Assembly (NCBI RefSeq): GCF_037975245.1
Contig: NC_092574.1
Coordinates: 5,634,713-5,698,712 of the forward strand
DNA from: Apostichopus japonicus
Lineage: Eukaryota; Echinodermata; Holothuroidea; Aspidochirotida; Stichopodidae
Direction of reading: 5' to 3'
Length of the DNA stretch: 64,000 nucleotides
Each line of letters begins with the position of its first letter. Position 1 is the stretch's first letter. Positions 38,159 to 51,935 of the stretch are shown here, in pieces. Position numbers and translations under genes: made by a program. Below the pieces are notes generated by a model. That model had not been told where the DNA came from. It worked only from the letters and a program-made list of their open reading frames with translations, and did no database searches.

Positions 38159-39303
38159 ATGCAGGTCTTTCAGGAAGATGGTGTTAAGGTGGCAATTACA
38201 TCAACGTTTTCACTGGAAAAGTATACCTCCTGATAATGCGTAATAGGCTGTGATATACATTTAGACTTTAAAGAAATCTCACTAGTTCCCTTTCAATACT
38301 GGACGGCTGATTGAACAATTGTAGAAGTATTGTGGCATGAAAAGGGATTGCAATTTGGTATTCAGGTATCTCTTTGTTAGTTAACACTATTACCAATTGT
38401 TACATTGTATCAGAAATAGGTATCAAACAAGTTTTCCTCACCCCACCCCCTCCCTTCTCTCTTAGTCTACTAAATTATTTTACTATTGGAGATTTAGAAT
38501 TCAGAGCATGATCAGAACAAAATGGGGGGGGGGGGTAGAGAGAGGAGTAAAAATTGGTGACCCCATGTTTTGAAAAACCTACTGTGTATAGCATTTATTA
38601 TCTAATGACAAAATGTTGTTTTGGGGATACTTGGACCCCATACCCCCCATCCCCACCCACACACATATTTTCGGGGTAAAATCATACATACACAGACAGA
38701 ATATATCGATTTGTAAAGAAAGAAAGAAATATTGCAAAGTTCCTATGTATGTATTTAGTATACTCATGCTTCCCACCCAGGGCGGCACTGACCCAAAGCC
38801 TGTTCAAAAAATGAAACTGAAATATTGAGCCGTCTCAAGGTGTGAACTTTATCAGTTTTTTAGTAGACTATTAAATTGCTCTGCTATTAAACTTTTTGAT
38901 AAGGTTATGTCCTTCCACTCAACTAGTATTATCTCGAAGCTAAGTGTCAGTGCTACGAACCAGGCCACGGTTATTTGTTTTTATGGTGAGTACAGGTATG
39001 TTGACGTTTGTACTTATGCAAGAGAGAGAGAGAGAAAGAGTTGGTGTCAAATAAACCCTCGAGTTAATATTGACTTTTGGTCGATACCAATCTGTCAATA
39101 TATTCAAAGCTGTCGTCATTGTCGTGTGGTACTCTCAATGACATGATTTTTGCTGTTATTATAGCAATACTTGAATTTATTCATTTACCTTTGTTCACAT
39201 CCGACTACCAAAAGAAGACTCCTTATATATCTTTATGTTTCCTTAACATCAGCACCAGATATTATTGCACAACCCTAACGGAACTTTCCGATGTGTTCTA
39301 TAG

Positions 39304-39439
39304 CAACGTTACATTTGTAGATGCTGAGGAAACAGACTTATGTCCACAAGATGTGATTCTTTCAAACCATGAACAGCTGAACTCAAGATCTCAACTGTTA
39401 TTACCAGAAGAGGTTTTAACTATCAAGTGCCATTATCTG
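39304..39439 (+). CDS. Possible internal exon of an unrecognised gene
   Basis: An open frame between a candidate acceptor (TTCTATAG) and a good donor (CTG followed by GTGAGT) encodes NVTFVDAEETDLCPQ and, further on, LLLPEEVLTIKCHYL. Codon content is protein-like, and an alternative acceptor exists at 39252. I recognise no family, and no neighbouring exon was found to join it. Confidence 0.25.
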
Positions 39440-40907
39440 GTGAGTGACACGTTTTGATACAAGTTTTGCTATGAGTTTTGATGCTTTATTTCAACACTAA
39501 ATTCTTAAAAAGTGTTTGGATTCTTTGCATGCATTATTGTAACTGTCTTTTAGTAGTTAATGTTTACTATTAGTGGGCACCTATTATGTTTTTCCAAAAA
39601 AAGAAAATGCTCATATGAATTTAACAAAAATTGTATTTCCCACCCCCCCCCCCCCACCCCCCAAAAAAATTATGTGAGCCATTCACTCATTTTGAGCAAA
39701 ATCAAAATGGTGCCACTTGTTCCAACTTTGTGGAATAATTTTCTGATATCACATATCAAAATGTTATTTAATTATTACAATTATTATTAATTTAATTATG
39801 ATTCAAAGATACAAAACTGTACAGGAAATCTTGGGCATATAACAGGAGCATTTTTCAATACTTTCGTTGGTAAACAAAAGTTCATAAACCTCCAAATTTC
39901 TATGTGAACATAACTGAAGGTTACACACCAACCTCTCCTGATGGAAGCCAATGTAGCATGCAAATGACAGGTGTTTCTTCAAAGGACAATGTATCTAATT
40001 AAAGTCACTCTTGTATGATAAGACTTCGCTCAATCTGAATGGCATTGGGTCATTCGTAACATGGGAAAAAGTCTCTCAGAAGTCTCTTCTTTTATTGAAA
40101 GCAAGTTTTATTTTTTATTGGTTTTATCTTATTTATTATTGTTTGCATTTAAAATATGAATGTTTATCAAAAGTGTTATTGTTTGTTATTTTAAATTCTG
40201 AGAAATCTACTTTCTGCTAATCATTAGTCTATAGATATTAAGTATACTATTGATATTAATGGCTGGTTGCTATATAGGTTTTAGGTCAATACTTTTTTTA
40301 AATAGAAATAATAAATTGGGACAACTACTTGTTATCATGGTTCAGTAATCAATGACAGAAGAAGATATGTGGAGCAAGTTTATGACTAGAAATGACTTGT
40401 CTTTTAATCCTGGAATACATTCCCTATACCCCGTTAATACAAAACCCTGTTCAACTTTTGTTACTTAAACTATACTAAAACTAGTGCAGTTCCAAACATG
40501 TTCCAGTACATTCTTCATTCTGGTTGCTAGGGCAATGTTCTCAGCAAATATTAAGGAGTTCTTCTTTTCACTAAACATGTTACAATTAGGCCAGGCACTG
40601 CTCACAGAACATCAATAGCAACTTCTGTACAGAGACCTGTATGTAAGTTAAGATATCGGTGCAACAAAAGTGTTCTGGGCCTCCGCTAAGTTTTGACCTT
40701 TATTTTGAAACAGAAACAGACTTGATTAAGGATTATAATGCTTGTTGTGACAACAGAGCAACAATCAGTTTAACAATCATGATACTGTACTTGTTCACAG
40801 GTGGCAACAGTGTCACATTGTAAACATAAAAAAAAAACTATCAGACCTTTTCCGCCTTTCTTTTCTTGTCAGATTAGCTTCGCCAACATTTTCATCCATG
40901 TCTCATT

Positions 40908-41395
40908 GTTTGCGTAGTTCAGAGATTACTGACACAGGCAACTTTAGTAGTGAATAATTGTCTAAAAGCTTATAGAGGGCCAGACTTTTAGATCCTAGTG
41001 GAATCTTCTTGAAAGACAATTTGAAAACGGAGAAACGAACGGGTAAGTCATCAAATATTTCATGTATTTGGTTTTTAACTTGTGTCTGCTTGACCAATTA
41101 TCGACTGACTCGATGTCCTGGGTTCAAATTCTGACCAAAACGGTATTCTCATACTTTGCATAGTTCGAATATTACACAGGCAACTTTAGTAGTGAATAAT
41201 TGTTTAAAAGCTTATAGAGGGCCTGAGTTTTAGATCCTAGTGGAATCTTCTTGAAAGATAATTCAAAAACAAAGAAACTAACAGGTTACCTGTCAAATAT
41301 TTTATATAAAGTTATTAACTCGTATATGCTTGACCGATATCGACTGACTCGATATCCTGGGTTCAAATTCTAACCAAAACGTTTCTTCGATACTG
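40908..41395 (+). repeat. Tandem duplication, unit about 242 bp
   Basis: CAACTTTAGTAGTGAATAAT occurs at 40939 and 41181. The copies also share TAGATCCTAGTGGAATCTTC and GACTGACTCGAT, with scattered differences. No coding meaning was found. Confidence 0.9.
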
Positions 41396-42070
41396 TAAAC
41401 TGTTTAGACAATTTCTGTTTACCCTGTTTAAGCATGCAGATGAGCTTTAAAAAAAACAAGTAACCATAATTATATCTTAAACCTACTACTTTTCACAAAA
41501 ATATTCTCAATGACAATTTTATATCACTTCTCAATGAAAATTTTATATCACTTGAAATGGGCGTTGAAGAGCAGCATTGTTATAACCCCACTATACATAC
41601 AGACAGCATGCAGTCAGTAAATAAATTTCAACCCTTTTCAAATATTTGTTATTAGATGACCAAGTTTTACCTTTTTTTAAGACTTTCCCAAACTGGAAGG
41701 AAAAAAAAAAACTGTAGGAAAGATTAATATCTTTATCACACCGGGTTAATTATAGTATAGATTGTAAATATTGACTCGATCAAAACGTGTAATGTATTTG
41801 CATAGTAACTGTGTACAAGAGACTTGAAGTACTGGCTCCTTTCTTTATGATTTAGAATCAATTCAAACATTGCATGGTTTGATATCAGTTTGAAAAAGAG
41901 TGATAAATGGCATAATATTTTCAAATTTAGGATCAGTTTATGTAAACAATTGCTTGAATTAAACCACTGTTGTATATCTAAGTAGGTTGAAAGAGAATTA
42001 AAACCAAATCATTATGTTTGCATTACATGTAAGTTATAAAAAGAAGGCGGACTCCTCCAAAGTTGTATAA

Positions 42071-42490
42071 GTAAAGTCCAGTGGCAGAGCTAGGGGTATT
42101 GGTCAGGGGGGGGCGAGAATGGTCTGTAGGGGCGCTTTCGACACTATCTAAGCAGAACGCCACCACAGGTTGGAGCGGAGCGCACAGAATTTTTTTGAGT
42201 ACAGATACTAGATCGCCGGAAACGACCCTTTCAGGGCCTTGCTAATTTGCAGCTAAACGAAGAATAGATAGGTGTCATCGCCATTTGTGACAACTAGGAA
42301 GTTTATATGGGTGTTGAAAGTACATGCGTTTCATCACAATCCCTGTGGTATCTTTGCAAAAAAAGTCAATAATCGCAAATAAGTAAAAAGTAGTAAAAAG
42401 CTGAAAAGGGCGCCAGCAGTCCATTTGACTCCGTCAGGGGGGGGCATCCGCCCCCCCTAACTGTATGGACGCTCCGCCACTGGTAAAGTC
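42071..42490 (+). mobile_element. hAT-type miniature transposon with 8-bp target duplication
   Basis: The element is 42079-42482. Ends CAGTGGCAGAGC and GCTCCGCCACTG are inverted repeats with one mismatch. GTAAAGTC is duplicated exactly on both sides (42071-42078, 42483-42490). There is no open frame of note inside. Confidence 0.9.
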
Positions 42491-43128
42491 GTCCTCCAGT
42501 TTACAGATATCATGGTCCAATAGTGTAATCAGAAGCCTGGCACTTTGTCACTGAGTGATGTCATAGTGTCACCAGGATATGAAACCTTTTTTTCTTTTCA
42601 CCTTTGCGTTTATTTTCATATATTAATGCTGCAAGTAACCAATGTTGCTAATCTATATAATATATGATATTATAATCTATAGACTATACCAGTATAAGGT
42701 CAAATTGAACAATTAATTTTTTGTGGAATCTGCATTGTCAAAAGCCTTTAACTGCACCTGTGAAAATGAACGGTACAGTAAATAAAGAGTTTGGCACAAG
42801 TGACTCAGTGATGCCATTTTTAGACTTACTCAAGTCTTAACTCTTGTCGTTAAAACCATGCTATCTTGCAGATGGCATAAATATTGTTCTTTACTGTTTT
42901 GGAAGTGTAGTTTATCATAAGCATAGAAATGTTTGTTTCTCCTTTTATAAAAATGATTAATAAAAAGTGGTTGAAGTTGACAATTAGTGTAGACTTCAAG
43001 TTATGGAGCTTTGTATTAAAGCTGTATTTTGTTCACTTATAAACTGATCAATTTTAATTCAAAGGATGTCACCTACATGTGGCTTGTATTTAATCTCCCT
43101 CCACTGCAATCATGTCGTAAAGATGTAA

Positions 43129-43365
43129 TTGTATGTTATGGAGGAAATACAGGCTGAAGAAAATTCTTTTGAGTTCATTCCACCAGATGTCAAGGGGGGT
43201 GGGGGAGGGTATAAAAGGGAGGATGGGTTAAAAGATAGTTTTATTAAATCCTTACTTGCACGCGATCAATCTGAGCCAGTAGTGAAATCTTATCAATGTG
43301 TCTGCAGGACACAAGTATTCCCAGATTTTAAAGTGGTTTGTATTGTTTATAAGGATTTACCTTAA
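43129..43365 (+). other. Open frame of unknown meaning
   Basis: A 78-codon frame begins MYVMEEIQAEENSFEFIPPD and ends at a TAA. A G run interrupts it, and no good donor or family match is visible. It may be a decayed coding fragment or chance. Confidence 0.12.
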
Positions 43366-43893
43366 TCCCATATTGGTTTCTTCCTGTTGGTTCAATCATG
43401 GCTTTTATCACCCAATTTGGCTGAAATGAAGCCACCCATTAGGAGAAATGGACACCTATTTGAGATGAATACCAAAATAACTGTCTTATCAAAGAATTGA
43501 TAGGCATTATTGCACTTGTTGAATCATTGAGGGTATTGAACTGGAGCCATTGATATATTCATAGATTGAGGCCTGGAAAGATTCTATATAGATGTAAGGT
43601 TAACAACTCAACAGTTTAAACAGATAAGGCTTTATATTCTCTATGAACTTGCAGTTTGCTACAGAGACTACTGTACATACCCATAGATATATTGTGATAA
43701 ATTACTGGTTATAATAGCAGATTTCTTCTGGTTTGGGACCTCCGGGCACAGTAAGGCAAAGTGGTTTCATAGTTTTGTGATTTGTAATGCAAGTTTAATT
43801 CTCCTTTACTAATGCATCCCATTCCCAATTAAGACCCCCCCACCCCCCCCACAATGAATCCTCACCCCATCCCCTCTCTCCCACCACATGGTA

Positions 43894-44529
43894 ACCTCAT
43901 ACAGGGTGGGAATTTGGCAAAAAAAGTTGGTAAGCATTTTCTCATTTTTTGATGAAATGTGCTTACCAACATGAGCCAAGAGTTCTCAGTTGGTAAGCAC
44001 AATTCATGAATCGGTAAGCACATCACAATGACCTGAAAAAGCAAATATCAAGTCGTGTTGTTTATAATACAATATGCGACCAATCAAATGAAGGCAAGTA
44101 CAACCATACCAGCACATCCTGTGATCTAGTATCCAGTCAGAGCCACATAGAGGGTGATGCAGATGCACATTGTTGCTAAGGCAAATTCGGCAATTGCGTA
44201 GTTCATGTGTGAAGTTGGAATAATTTGCGATGCATACACAGTTAGTCGTAGGTATGTGACGGTCCATGCACGATCGCTGAGCTAGCAGCCAGCTGTGTGT
44301 GGCCTGCTCGTTGGTGCTTTTTGATAGCTTCGCGACAAATTAATCCTCCGTAACTTAGAAGCAGATTGCAGATAAGCATACTACAGTCCGATGCAGTCAC
44401 TTTTTGGTACGCTCATTACAAGGGTGTGTAGTACTAGGCCCATTTGATTTTCTTATTTTGGTAAGCCATATTTTCATTCCAGTACGCTAGCGTACCAGCG
44501 TACCGTAAAATTCCCACCCTGACCTCATA
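43894..44529. mobile_element. hAT-type element, 620 bp, with 8-bp target duplication
   Basis: The element is 43902-44521. Ends CAGGGTGGGAATTT and AAATTCCCACCCTG are perfect 14-bp inverted repeats. ACCTCATA is duplicated on both sides (43894-43901 and 44522-44529). The inside repeats GGTAAGCACA-like words and has no transposase. Confidence 0.92.
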
Positions 44530-46300
44530 TATACATTGATGTGGATGTACATTGTATTACTTTTTACCCAGTACTGAAAGAGAATTATTTCACATAAGTA
44601 ATATTTATCTGCAGTTAATATTTACAAGTTAACTTGTGCAAGAATATTACAAATTTATGATTGTACCATAATATAATAAATCAAAGGAAACTTGTACAGC
44701 AAAATCAGTAATGTCATGCCCTGTAAACAGCTAAATTATTCAAATTTTGGCGGTTCAATATGACACTACTTGCGTATTCATATGCTAAGACCTATTTTCA
44801 TTGAGCGATAAACTTAAACTAGCCTGCTTTTATTTTAATTACCCTCCAACAGTGATATCCTCATTAAGGATCTATGTGTAACCATGGAGGCCTGTTTTAC
44901 CTCCGTGGTGTATTACCAATCGACTGCAGAGTTGATGAAATTAAGCGGTGTTTGATTTGCTGTAAGGGTTAATTATTAAACAGGGCTTGAGGTCTCTTGC
45001 GATCTTTTATGTGCAGAGTAACAAATCTCTCCTCTCTTTTTGAAAACTAAATCGCTTTATTTGCGAAGCTTTCAGTTTCATGATCATGATTAATCTCCTG
45101 GATCTATCAGTCAGTCTCTCCTCAGACTGTTTCAGATTGAGAGGTGGATGGTGCTAAGAACTCATTATTACTTTTGACACTTAAGACATCTGAGATCACT
45201 CAAAAGATTCAACTGTTTTAATATTCAGCGGAGTATATAAATCAGTTTATTTATACAGAGTTTACTCAAGGCATTTTGCCATTGTGTACTTGTACTAGAC
45301 AGTTGAACTAAAACGTATCAATCTTTTAAAAAATAAGCTACATGATTTTGTTGTTGTGGACAGGAACAGGCTTATCCTCATCTGTTCTCATTTCCTTTCC
45401 CCTTAAACAGGAACAGCTGGTCTCCTTTATCTATGTACCAGCTCCCTTTTCAAACAGATTAACAATGTTAAAGCAAGGAGTCATAGAACAGTATAAAAAT
45501 GAGGAAGATACACTAGAATTTAATTTTGTTATTTTTTTAAAGCTTGTTATCATCCCTATTTCCTTCTTCTTTTTCATTTGTTTTGATGTTTGCTTTATTT
45601 TATTTTATATGGCATGTTAAAGCATGTAGTGTATGCATTATCTTAATATAAGAGTAAAATCAGTCTAAGCGTCCACACGTTCTCCATGCTGAATCGCCTG
45701 TATTATAATAAGGCACAATATGTGATAATTTAGGATTTATCAGTATATAATACGTTTCATGGTTTGCAACCTCTTGTCACCCATATTTATCACATATTGA
45801 TCTTGTCAAGCTTTTAACTTTGCTTTCCTAAGAAGGTATAAAACGATATATTTGGCTGCAAGATATTATACCAAATCAGCCCTGGTTGTACCATACAACA
45901 GTAACAAGTTACAACAAATATTAAGGTAAAATCGTTTGAGTACTGCTAGCTACTATAAAGCACTGTGCCGACAATACAACTTCTTCCCCTCAACCAAGGA
46001 AACCTAAGAAGCACCTCTACAATCCAAGCAGGAAGCCTGGTTTGTTAAGTGGAACGGTACACATGAAGAAATCCCACCTCAAAATCTTCCTATCTTATCT
46101 TCTGTAGAGTACACACATATCCCCCATCTTCCCTTTCCTCTGTCCCTCTCCCCACCCCCCCCCCCTTCCTTCTTCCCTTCCTCTTCCTCTTCCCTGTAGT
46201 TTTTAAGACTCATGTATTTCAGGACAAAGTTTTAAGTAATTTTTTTCTGGTTGTCCCTTGGACAACTAGGTCTTACTTCTTAGTTTTGGAAACAGCAAAC
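44530..46300. other. No gene recognised
   Basis: AT-rich DNA. A diverged hairpin at 44883-44911 (ACCATGGAGG ... CCTCCGTGGT) resembles the one at 13247. An open frame near 45400-45620 has no supported splice sites. Confidence 0.35.
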
Positions 46301-46302
46301 AA

Positions 46303-46640
46303 AGAATGACCAATATGTACACTGTAGGAGAGATATGTGTAGGTTTGGTGAATAGAACACCAATATGTACACTGTAGCAGAGATGTTTAGGTTTGGTCAG
46401 TAGAACACCAATATGTACACTGTAGGAGAGATGTGTAGGTTTAATGAATAGAACACCAATATGTACGCTGTAGGAGAGATGTGTAGGTTTGGTGAATAGA
46501 ACACCAATATGTACACTGTAGGAGAGATGTGTAGGTTTGGTGAATAGAACACCAATATGTACCCTGTAGGAGAGATGTGTAGGTTTGGTGAATAGAACAC
46601 CAATATGTACACTGTAGGAGAGATGTGTAGGTTTGGTCAC
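46303..46640 (-). repeat. 48-bp minisatellite, 7 copies
   Basis: GAACACCAATATGTACACTG recurs every 48 bp (46355, 46403, 46451 and on). Because 48 is a multiple of three, frames on the minus strand stay open; these are not genes. Confidence 0.93.
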
Positions 46641-47392
46641 CAATACAGTAGCGCTTTGGGCCAGTCGAAACCCCCTTCAGGTCGATCATAAACCTACCAC
46701 TATCTTCAAAGGGATGGAGGGTGATACCATTTTATCAATTTGACCTATTTGCGGTACTACTTACAGAAATTTGCACGTCATGCACCACTTGATCGAAGAA
46801 GGTCTGCATCCTGTGTTTTTAAAGTGTACTGCGCTAAATTTATAGACGTTCAGAAAACAAAACTTGAACGCATAGGTCTTCATTGTCTAGACAGGATGTA
46901 TGATATCTATTACTGACTGAAGCATTTTAAACTCTGCATGGTAGCAATTCTGGTGAATTTCAAGCTATTTATATCATTAGCAATTAATCTATGAAAGGTT
47001 GATGATGAGAGGCTAGCTGCATTTTAACCAGATTTAAGATATAAGAAAAAAACATTGATGTTCACAAATTAGACCATTCTAGGAGCTCATGGTCAGTTAT
47101 ACATGGCCCTTGCCATGGTAGGGAAGGGCAGGGGAACTGCCATGTCCCCACCCCCTCTCTCCAATAATATTCATAGCAATGTCCTTAATGTGGAAAAGAT
47201 TACACCATAGCTGTCACTTTTGACACCACTGAATATTGGCCTCACCCATTCCCCCCCCCCCCCCCTTACTGGAACATCAAACGTGTTTTAGAGTCCCTAG
47301 TTCTCTATAGATTTATTAACCATAAAGTATTCTGTCCTGGAACACTGATTGGATAATTTTATTTAGAAGGCATGGGCCAGGATAGGCAAAAG

Positions 47393-48345
47393 GGAGAGGA
47401 GAATGGCCCTCTCATAGACACTGAAGGCAGTGAAGGGACAGTATAATGGCCCTCTCATAGGCTGAAGGGTACAGTAGAATGTCCCTCTCACAGACTAAAG
47501 GGACAGGACAATGGTCCTCTCATAGACTAAAGGGACAGTAGAATGGCCCTCTCATAGACTAAAGGGACAGTAGAATGGCCCTCTCATAGACTGAAGGGAC
47601 AGTAGAATGGCCCTCTCATAGACTAAAGGGACAGTAGAATGGCCCTCACATAGACTGAAGGGACAGTAGAATGGCCCCCTCATAGACTAAAGGGACAGTA
47701 GAATGGCCCTCTCATAGACTAAAGGGACAGTAGAATGGCCCTCACATAGACTGAAGGGACAGTATAATAGCCCTCTCATAGACTAAAGGGACAGTAGAAT
47801 GGCCCTCTCATAGACTAAAGGGACAGTAGAATGGCCCTCTCATAGACTGAAGGGACAGTAGAATGGCCCTCACATAGACTAAAAGGGACAGTAGAATGGC
47901 CCTCACATAGACTGAAGGGACAGTATAATGGCCCTCTCATAGACTGAAGGGACAGTAGAATGGCCCTCTCACAGACTGAAGGGACAGTAGAATGGCCCTC
48001 TCATAGACTAAAGGGACAGTAGAATGGCCCTCTCATAGGCTGAAGGGACAGTAGAATGGCCCTCTCATAGACAGAAGGGACAGTAGAATGGCCCTCTCAC
48101 AGACTGAAGGGGACAATAGAATGGCCCTCTCATAGGCTGAAGGGACAGTAGAATGGCTTTCTCATAGACTAAAGGGACAGTAGAATGGCCCTCACATAGA
48201 CTGAAGGGACAGTATAATGGCCCTCTCATACACTGAAGGGACAGTATAATGGCCCTCTCATACTGTAGACTGAAGGGACAGTAGAATGGTCCTTTCATAC
48301 ACTGAAGGACAGTATAATGGCCCTCTCACAGACTAAAGGACAAAA
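47393..48345 (+). repeat. 32-bp minisatellite, about 29 copies
   Basis: The unit is GGACAGTAGAATGGCCCTCT plus CATAGACTAAAG. Variants such as TATAAT, CACATAG and GACTGAAG are distributed along the array, which could show its order of expansion. Confidence 0.95.
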
Positions 48346-49088
48346 TGTACCTTAGCCATACTGCACTCTAAGTATAAACATAAAAGCCTTAAACTGTTTA
48401 TTGCTCCTCTTTGGTATGCATCTTTCATTTCTCCCTCTCCCTTTCTCCTCTTCTAATTCCCTCTCCTCATGAACCCCTCTCCAACCCCCTCCTCAATCGC
48501 AAGGGAAAGGCTACACCCATAGTTGCATATATATGTGTGGGGTCCTTTTGACAGCCTTTTCACCAGATATTGAGTGAGGCCACTATAGGGCATTATTTGT
48601 ATTAGTGAGGTACAATCACTGCATTTGTAAATTGCATTGTACAATGCACTCCACTGATGGAATTTATCACTTGTTTTCTTTCCATGGTAACAACTTACCT
48701 CGCCATAGGAACTCATAAAGAAAGGGTTTGTGAAAAAGATGAAGTTTTGTTGAACTTTGTATAAAATTGCTTCTGCGGTATTTATTGGAATCTAATCAGG
48801 GCAATGCACACAGACACACAGATTCACACAGTTGCTATAACCTTGACTGGCAGCTTAAGGGATTCTCATTCAATGCATATCGAATCGCTGTTTAGATTTT
48901 AACCAGCTCTATTCCAGTTCAAAATCAAATGAACACTTTATATCAATATTTATGAAGAGGTGAAACTTGTAGATCTGAGGTCAGCCAAACCGCTGGAGTT
49001 GTGAGAAATTTTGAGAAATTTACTTTATTCGGAAATTAGCCTCAGGCTTCTGGGTTTTTCAAACGAAGAAGGCCATATTCAATGACAG

Positions 49089-49202
49089 ATGGCAAAGAAT
49101 CCCGAGTACCGTGGTGTGGAGTTACTCGCTTCTCTTACGCACGTACGTCGGTTAAATCCGCAATCCTGCATGGAGTATATAGTTCTTGATTCCTTCCTGA
49201 AG
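49089..49202 (+). CDS. Candidate first coding exon of an unrecognised gene
   Basis: An ATG lies two codons after an in-frame TGA and opens exactly 38 codons, ending in AAG followed by the perfect donor GTAAGT. The start reads MAKNPEYRGVELLASLTHVR and the end MEYIVLDSFLK, an amphipathic helical pattern like a HEAT-type or other alpha-solenoid N-terminus. I cannot name the family. The exon ends in phase 0. The candidate pieces at 52972 and 61339 could belong to the same gene, but at least one more exon would be needed between. Confidence 0.45.
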
Positions 49203-50193
49203 GTAAGTGAAAATAGGACAAATTAGATCTAATCTCAAGCGATAATTTGTATTAAGCCTCTAAACAATTAGTCTTATCCTGTCGTACAGATCAGTTCATT
49301 CCAATAATCTTTATGCAGAAGTTGTTACACTTATGTCACACAGTTTCTACCATTCAGTTACATTCGGTTCTGTAATGTTCTGTTGCATTCAGTCAACAGT
49401 TTTGTAGGTTTTAAGGTAAGCTATGAATCTAGGCATAAGTTTTGTGCCCTATAGTCCCATTACGATACAACTCCTTAACAAAACAAAAATGCTCCAATTT
49501 TACCTCAAAATTTTTGAGAAATTATTTTTGTTCTTGAATATATATTGAATCTAGAGATTAAATCTCCTTTGGCTCCAACTTTGCATATAATTAAAAACAC
49601 AAATACAAGTCTATAAAGAAATAAGTTGAATAAATACCATAAAAATATTAAAGTGCTGTTATCATGATAAAAAACATGCTCAAGAGCACTGTACAAAAGA
49701 ACCAATACCTGGAATATAAAATTACCAAACTTTAGAAACCTAAAAGTAATAACAACAGCAATAAAAGTTAAAAATGATATAAGACAGGGTTATAAACCAC
49801 AATAAAGAACATAAAAATATAAATATACATAAAAATGGGCACAGTAATTGTGAATAAAACAACGAATAAGATTAATGCCCATACTCAAGCCTAAAAAGAT
49901 AAGTTTTGAAATGCTTCTTAAAAGTGTCAATAGATGTGATATTTCTCAAGTGATGAGAAATATGTAAAATTGAATGAAATTGGTGTTAAAATTACTCCTT
50001 TACTTATAGTCCAAAAGGTGTTTTATAAGTATATGGATTATTTTAATGAAATAAATCTTGGTTTCGAGAAACTAATTGCCCTACTGATGCTCAAATAGTA
50101 TGAAATGGCAAATATCACCATTCCGTTTTCCTTTCATGTGGTCTATAAGCGGTAGTAACCATTCTCTTTAGAGCTAACAATAGTATGTAAATT

Positions 50194-50574
50194 ACTTCTC
50201 TCAGTGGCGTAGGAAGGTACTTTTGAGTGGGGGGGCTGAAGACTGATGGCCGGCCTGGGGGAGGGGTCTAAGGGGAGGGGGTGTCCCCCTCCCCTTTGGA
50301 ATTTTTTGCATTTCCAGGTAGCCTCAGATGCAATTTGGTGCAATATAGCACACTTCAACACCCACTCCATTTTGTAAACTTAATTTTGTATTTTCACCAG
50401 GCCTTAGATGCAATTTGGTGCTCCAAATGAGATTTTTTTTCTCATTTGGAAATGAAAAAGGGGTTCTCTGACTTGCGAAGCGGGGGGGCGGAATGATACT
50501 TCCGCCCCTCCACATTTTTCACTGGGGGGCTGGCGCCCCCCAGCCCCCCCGGTTCCTACGCCCTTGACTTCTCT
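50194..50574 (+). mobile_element. hAT-type miniature transposon, copy B, with 8-bp target duplication
   Basis: The element is 50202-50566. Ends are CAGTGGCGTAGGAAGG and CCGGTTCCTACGCCCTTG. ACTTCTCT is duplicated exactly (50194-50201 and 50567-50574). It is the reverse orientation of copy A at 13733 and very similar in sequence. Confidence 0.9.
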
Positions 50575-50649
50575 CTAATTAGTTGAGTTTGGTATCATGC
50601 TAGTTATCATTCCAATTATGGTCTACAAGTTTCAATTTTACATATTGCC

Positions 50650-51215
50650 ACACATACATCTTATCATATTACGCTTGGTTTCTTACCATGGGGTCCTTAA
50701 TCTTTCTATATTATGCTTGGTTTTATTCCTGTTAGCTCATACACATACATCTTTCTGTATTATGCTTGGTTTCTTACCATGGGGTCCTAAATCTTTATAT
50801 ATTATGCTTGGTTTTATTTCTATTAACTCCTACACATACATCTTTCTGTAATTATGCTTGGTTTCTTACCATTAAGTTCTAAATCTTTATATATTATGCT
50901 TGGGTTTATTCCTGTTAACTCCTACACATACATCTTTCTGTATTATGCTTGGTTTCTTACTATTGCAGTCCTAAATCTTGATATATTATGCTTGGTTTCT
51001 TACCGTGGAGTCCTAAATCTTTATATATTATACTTGGTTTATTACTGTATATTCCTACACATACATCATTCTATATGATGCTTTGTTTATTACTATATAT
51101 TCCAACACATACATCATTATATATTATACTTGGTTTATTACTGTATATTCCTACACAACCATCTTTCTGTATTATGCTCGGTTTTTATTCCTGTTAACTC
51201 CTACACATACATCAA
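50650..51215 (+). repeat. About 91-bp minisatellite, about 6 copies
   Basis: TATTATGCTTGGTTTCTTAC and CCTACACATACATCTTTCTG alternate, with a period of 91-92 bp (for example TATGCTTGG at 50761, 50853 and 50944). Later copies shorten. Open frames over it are artefacts. Confidence 0.85.
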
Positions 51216-51295
51216 GTTAATATGCCATGAACTCAATTGTCTGTTGACCTTGTTAAGAATTCCCCTTGACTGAATATATTGTTATTGCTACCCTA

Positions 51296-51935
51296 GTAAC
51301 ACATATCAACACAACCATAATATCTGCGAATTACAGCTTAAAAGAGATTATCTTCGTCTGTTATAAACATCAAAATTATTTCTGTATCCGAGCAGAACTA
51401 TAGCCTCAATCAAACAGCTGAGTAGTACCTACAGTACACTAGTTTCAACAGTGTGGATAGTTTGACGTAATTCTCAACTTGTAATATGGTAATATATGTT
51501 ACTTTTCCCCGTCTTTTTTGGGGGACTGGGGGGGGGGGAGGAGGAGTGATATCATATATTTTACCTTTTCTTCCCTGTAATGGTGACATATTAGCACATG
51601 CCTTTCCTTCTATAGAGATCATTTTAATTAGTAACACATATCAACACAACCTTAATATCTGCAAATTGCAGCTTAAAAGAGATTATCTTCATCTGTTATA
51701 AACATCAAATCATTCTGTATCCGAAATCAGACATCTGAGTAATACTTACAGTACTAGTTTCAACAGTGTGGATAGTTTGACATAATTCTCAACTTGTAAT
51801 ATGGTAATATATCTTACTTTTCCCTTCTTATGTTGGGGGAGGGGGACAGGGGAGGGATATCATATATTTTACATTTTCCACCTTGTAATGGTAATTTCAA
51901 CACATGCCTTTCCTTATATAGAGATCTTTATTTTA
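51296..51935 (+). repeat. Tandem duplication, unit 335 bp
   Basis: GTAACACATATCAACACAAC occurs at 51296 and 51631. GCTTAAAAGAGATTATCTTC and CAACAGTGTGGATAGTTTGA also recur in order. The second copy has small deletions. Confidence 0.9.

Noticed and set aside
46266..46689. Minus-strand repetitive protein of 125 aa
   Set aside because: This is the 48-bp minisatellite; no start context or family was found.
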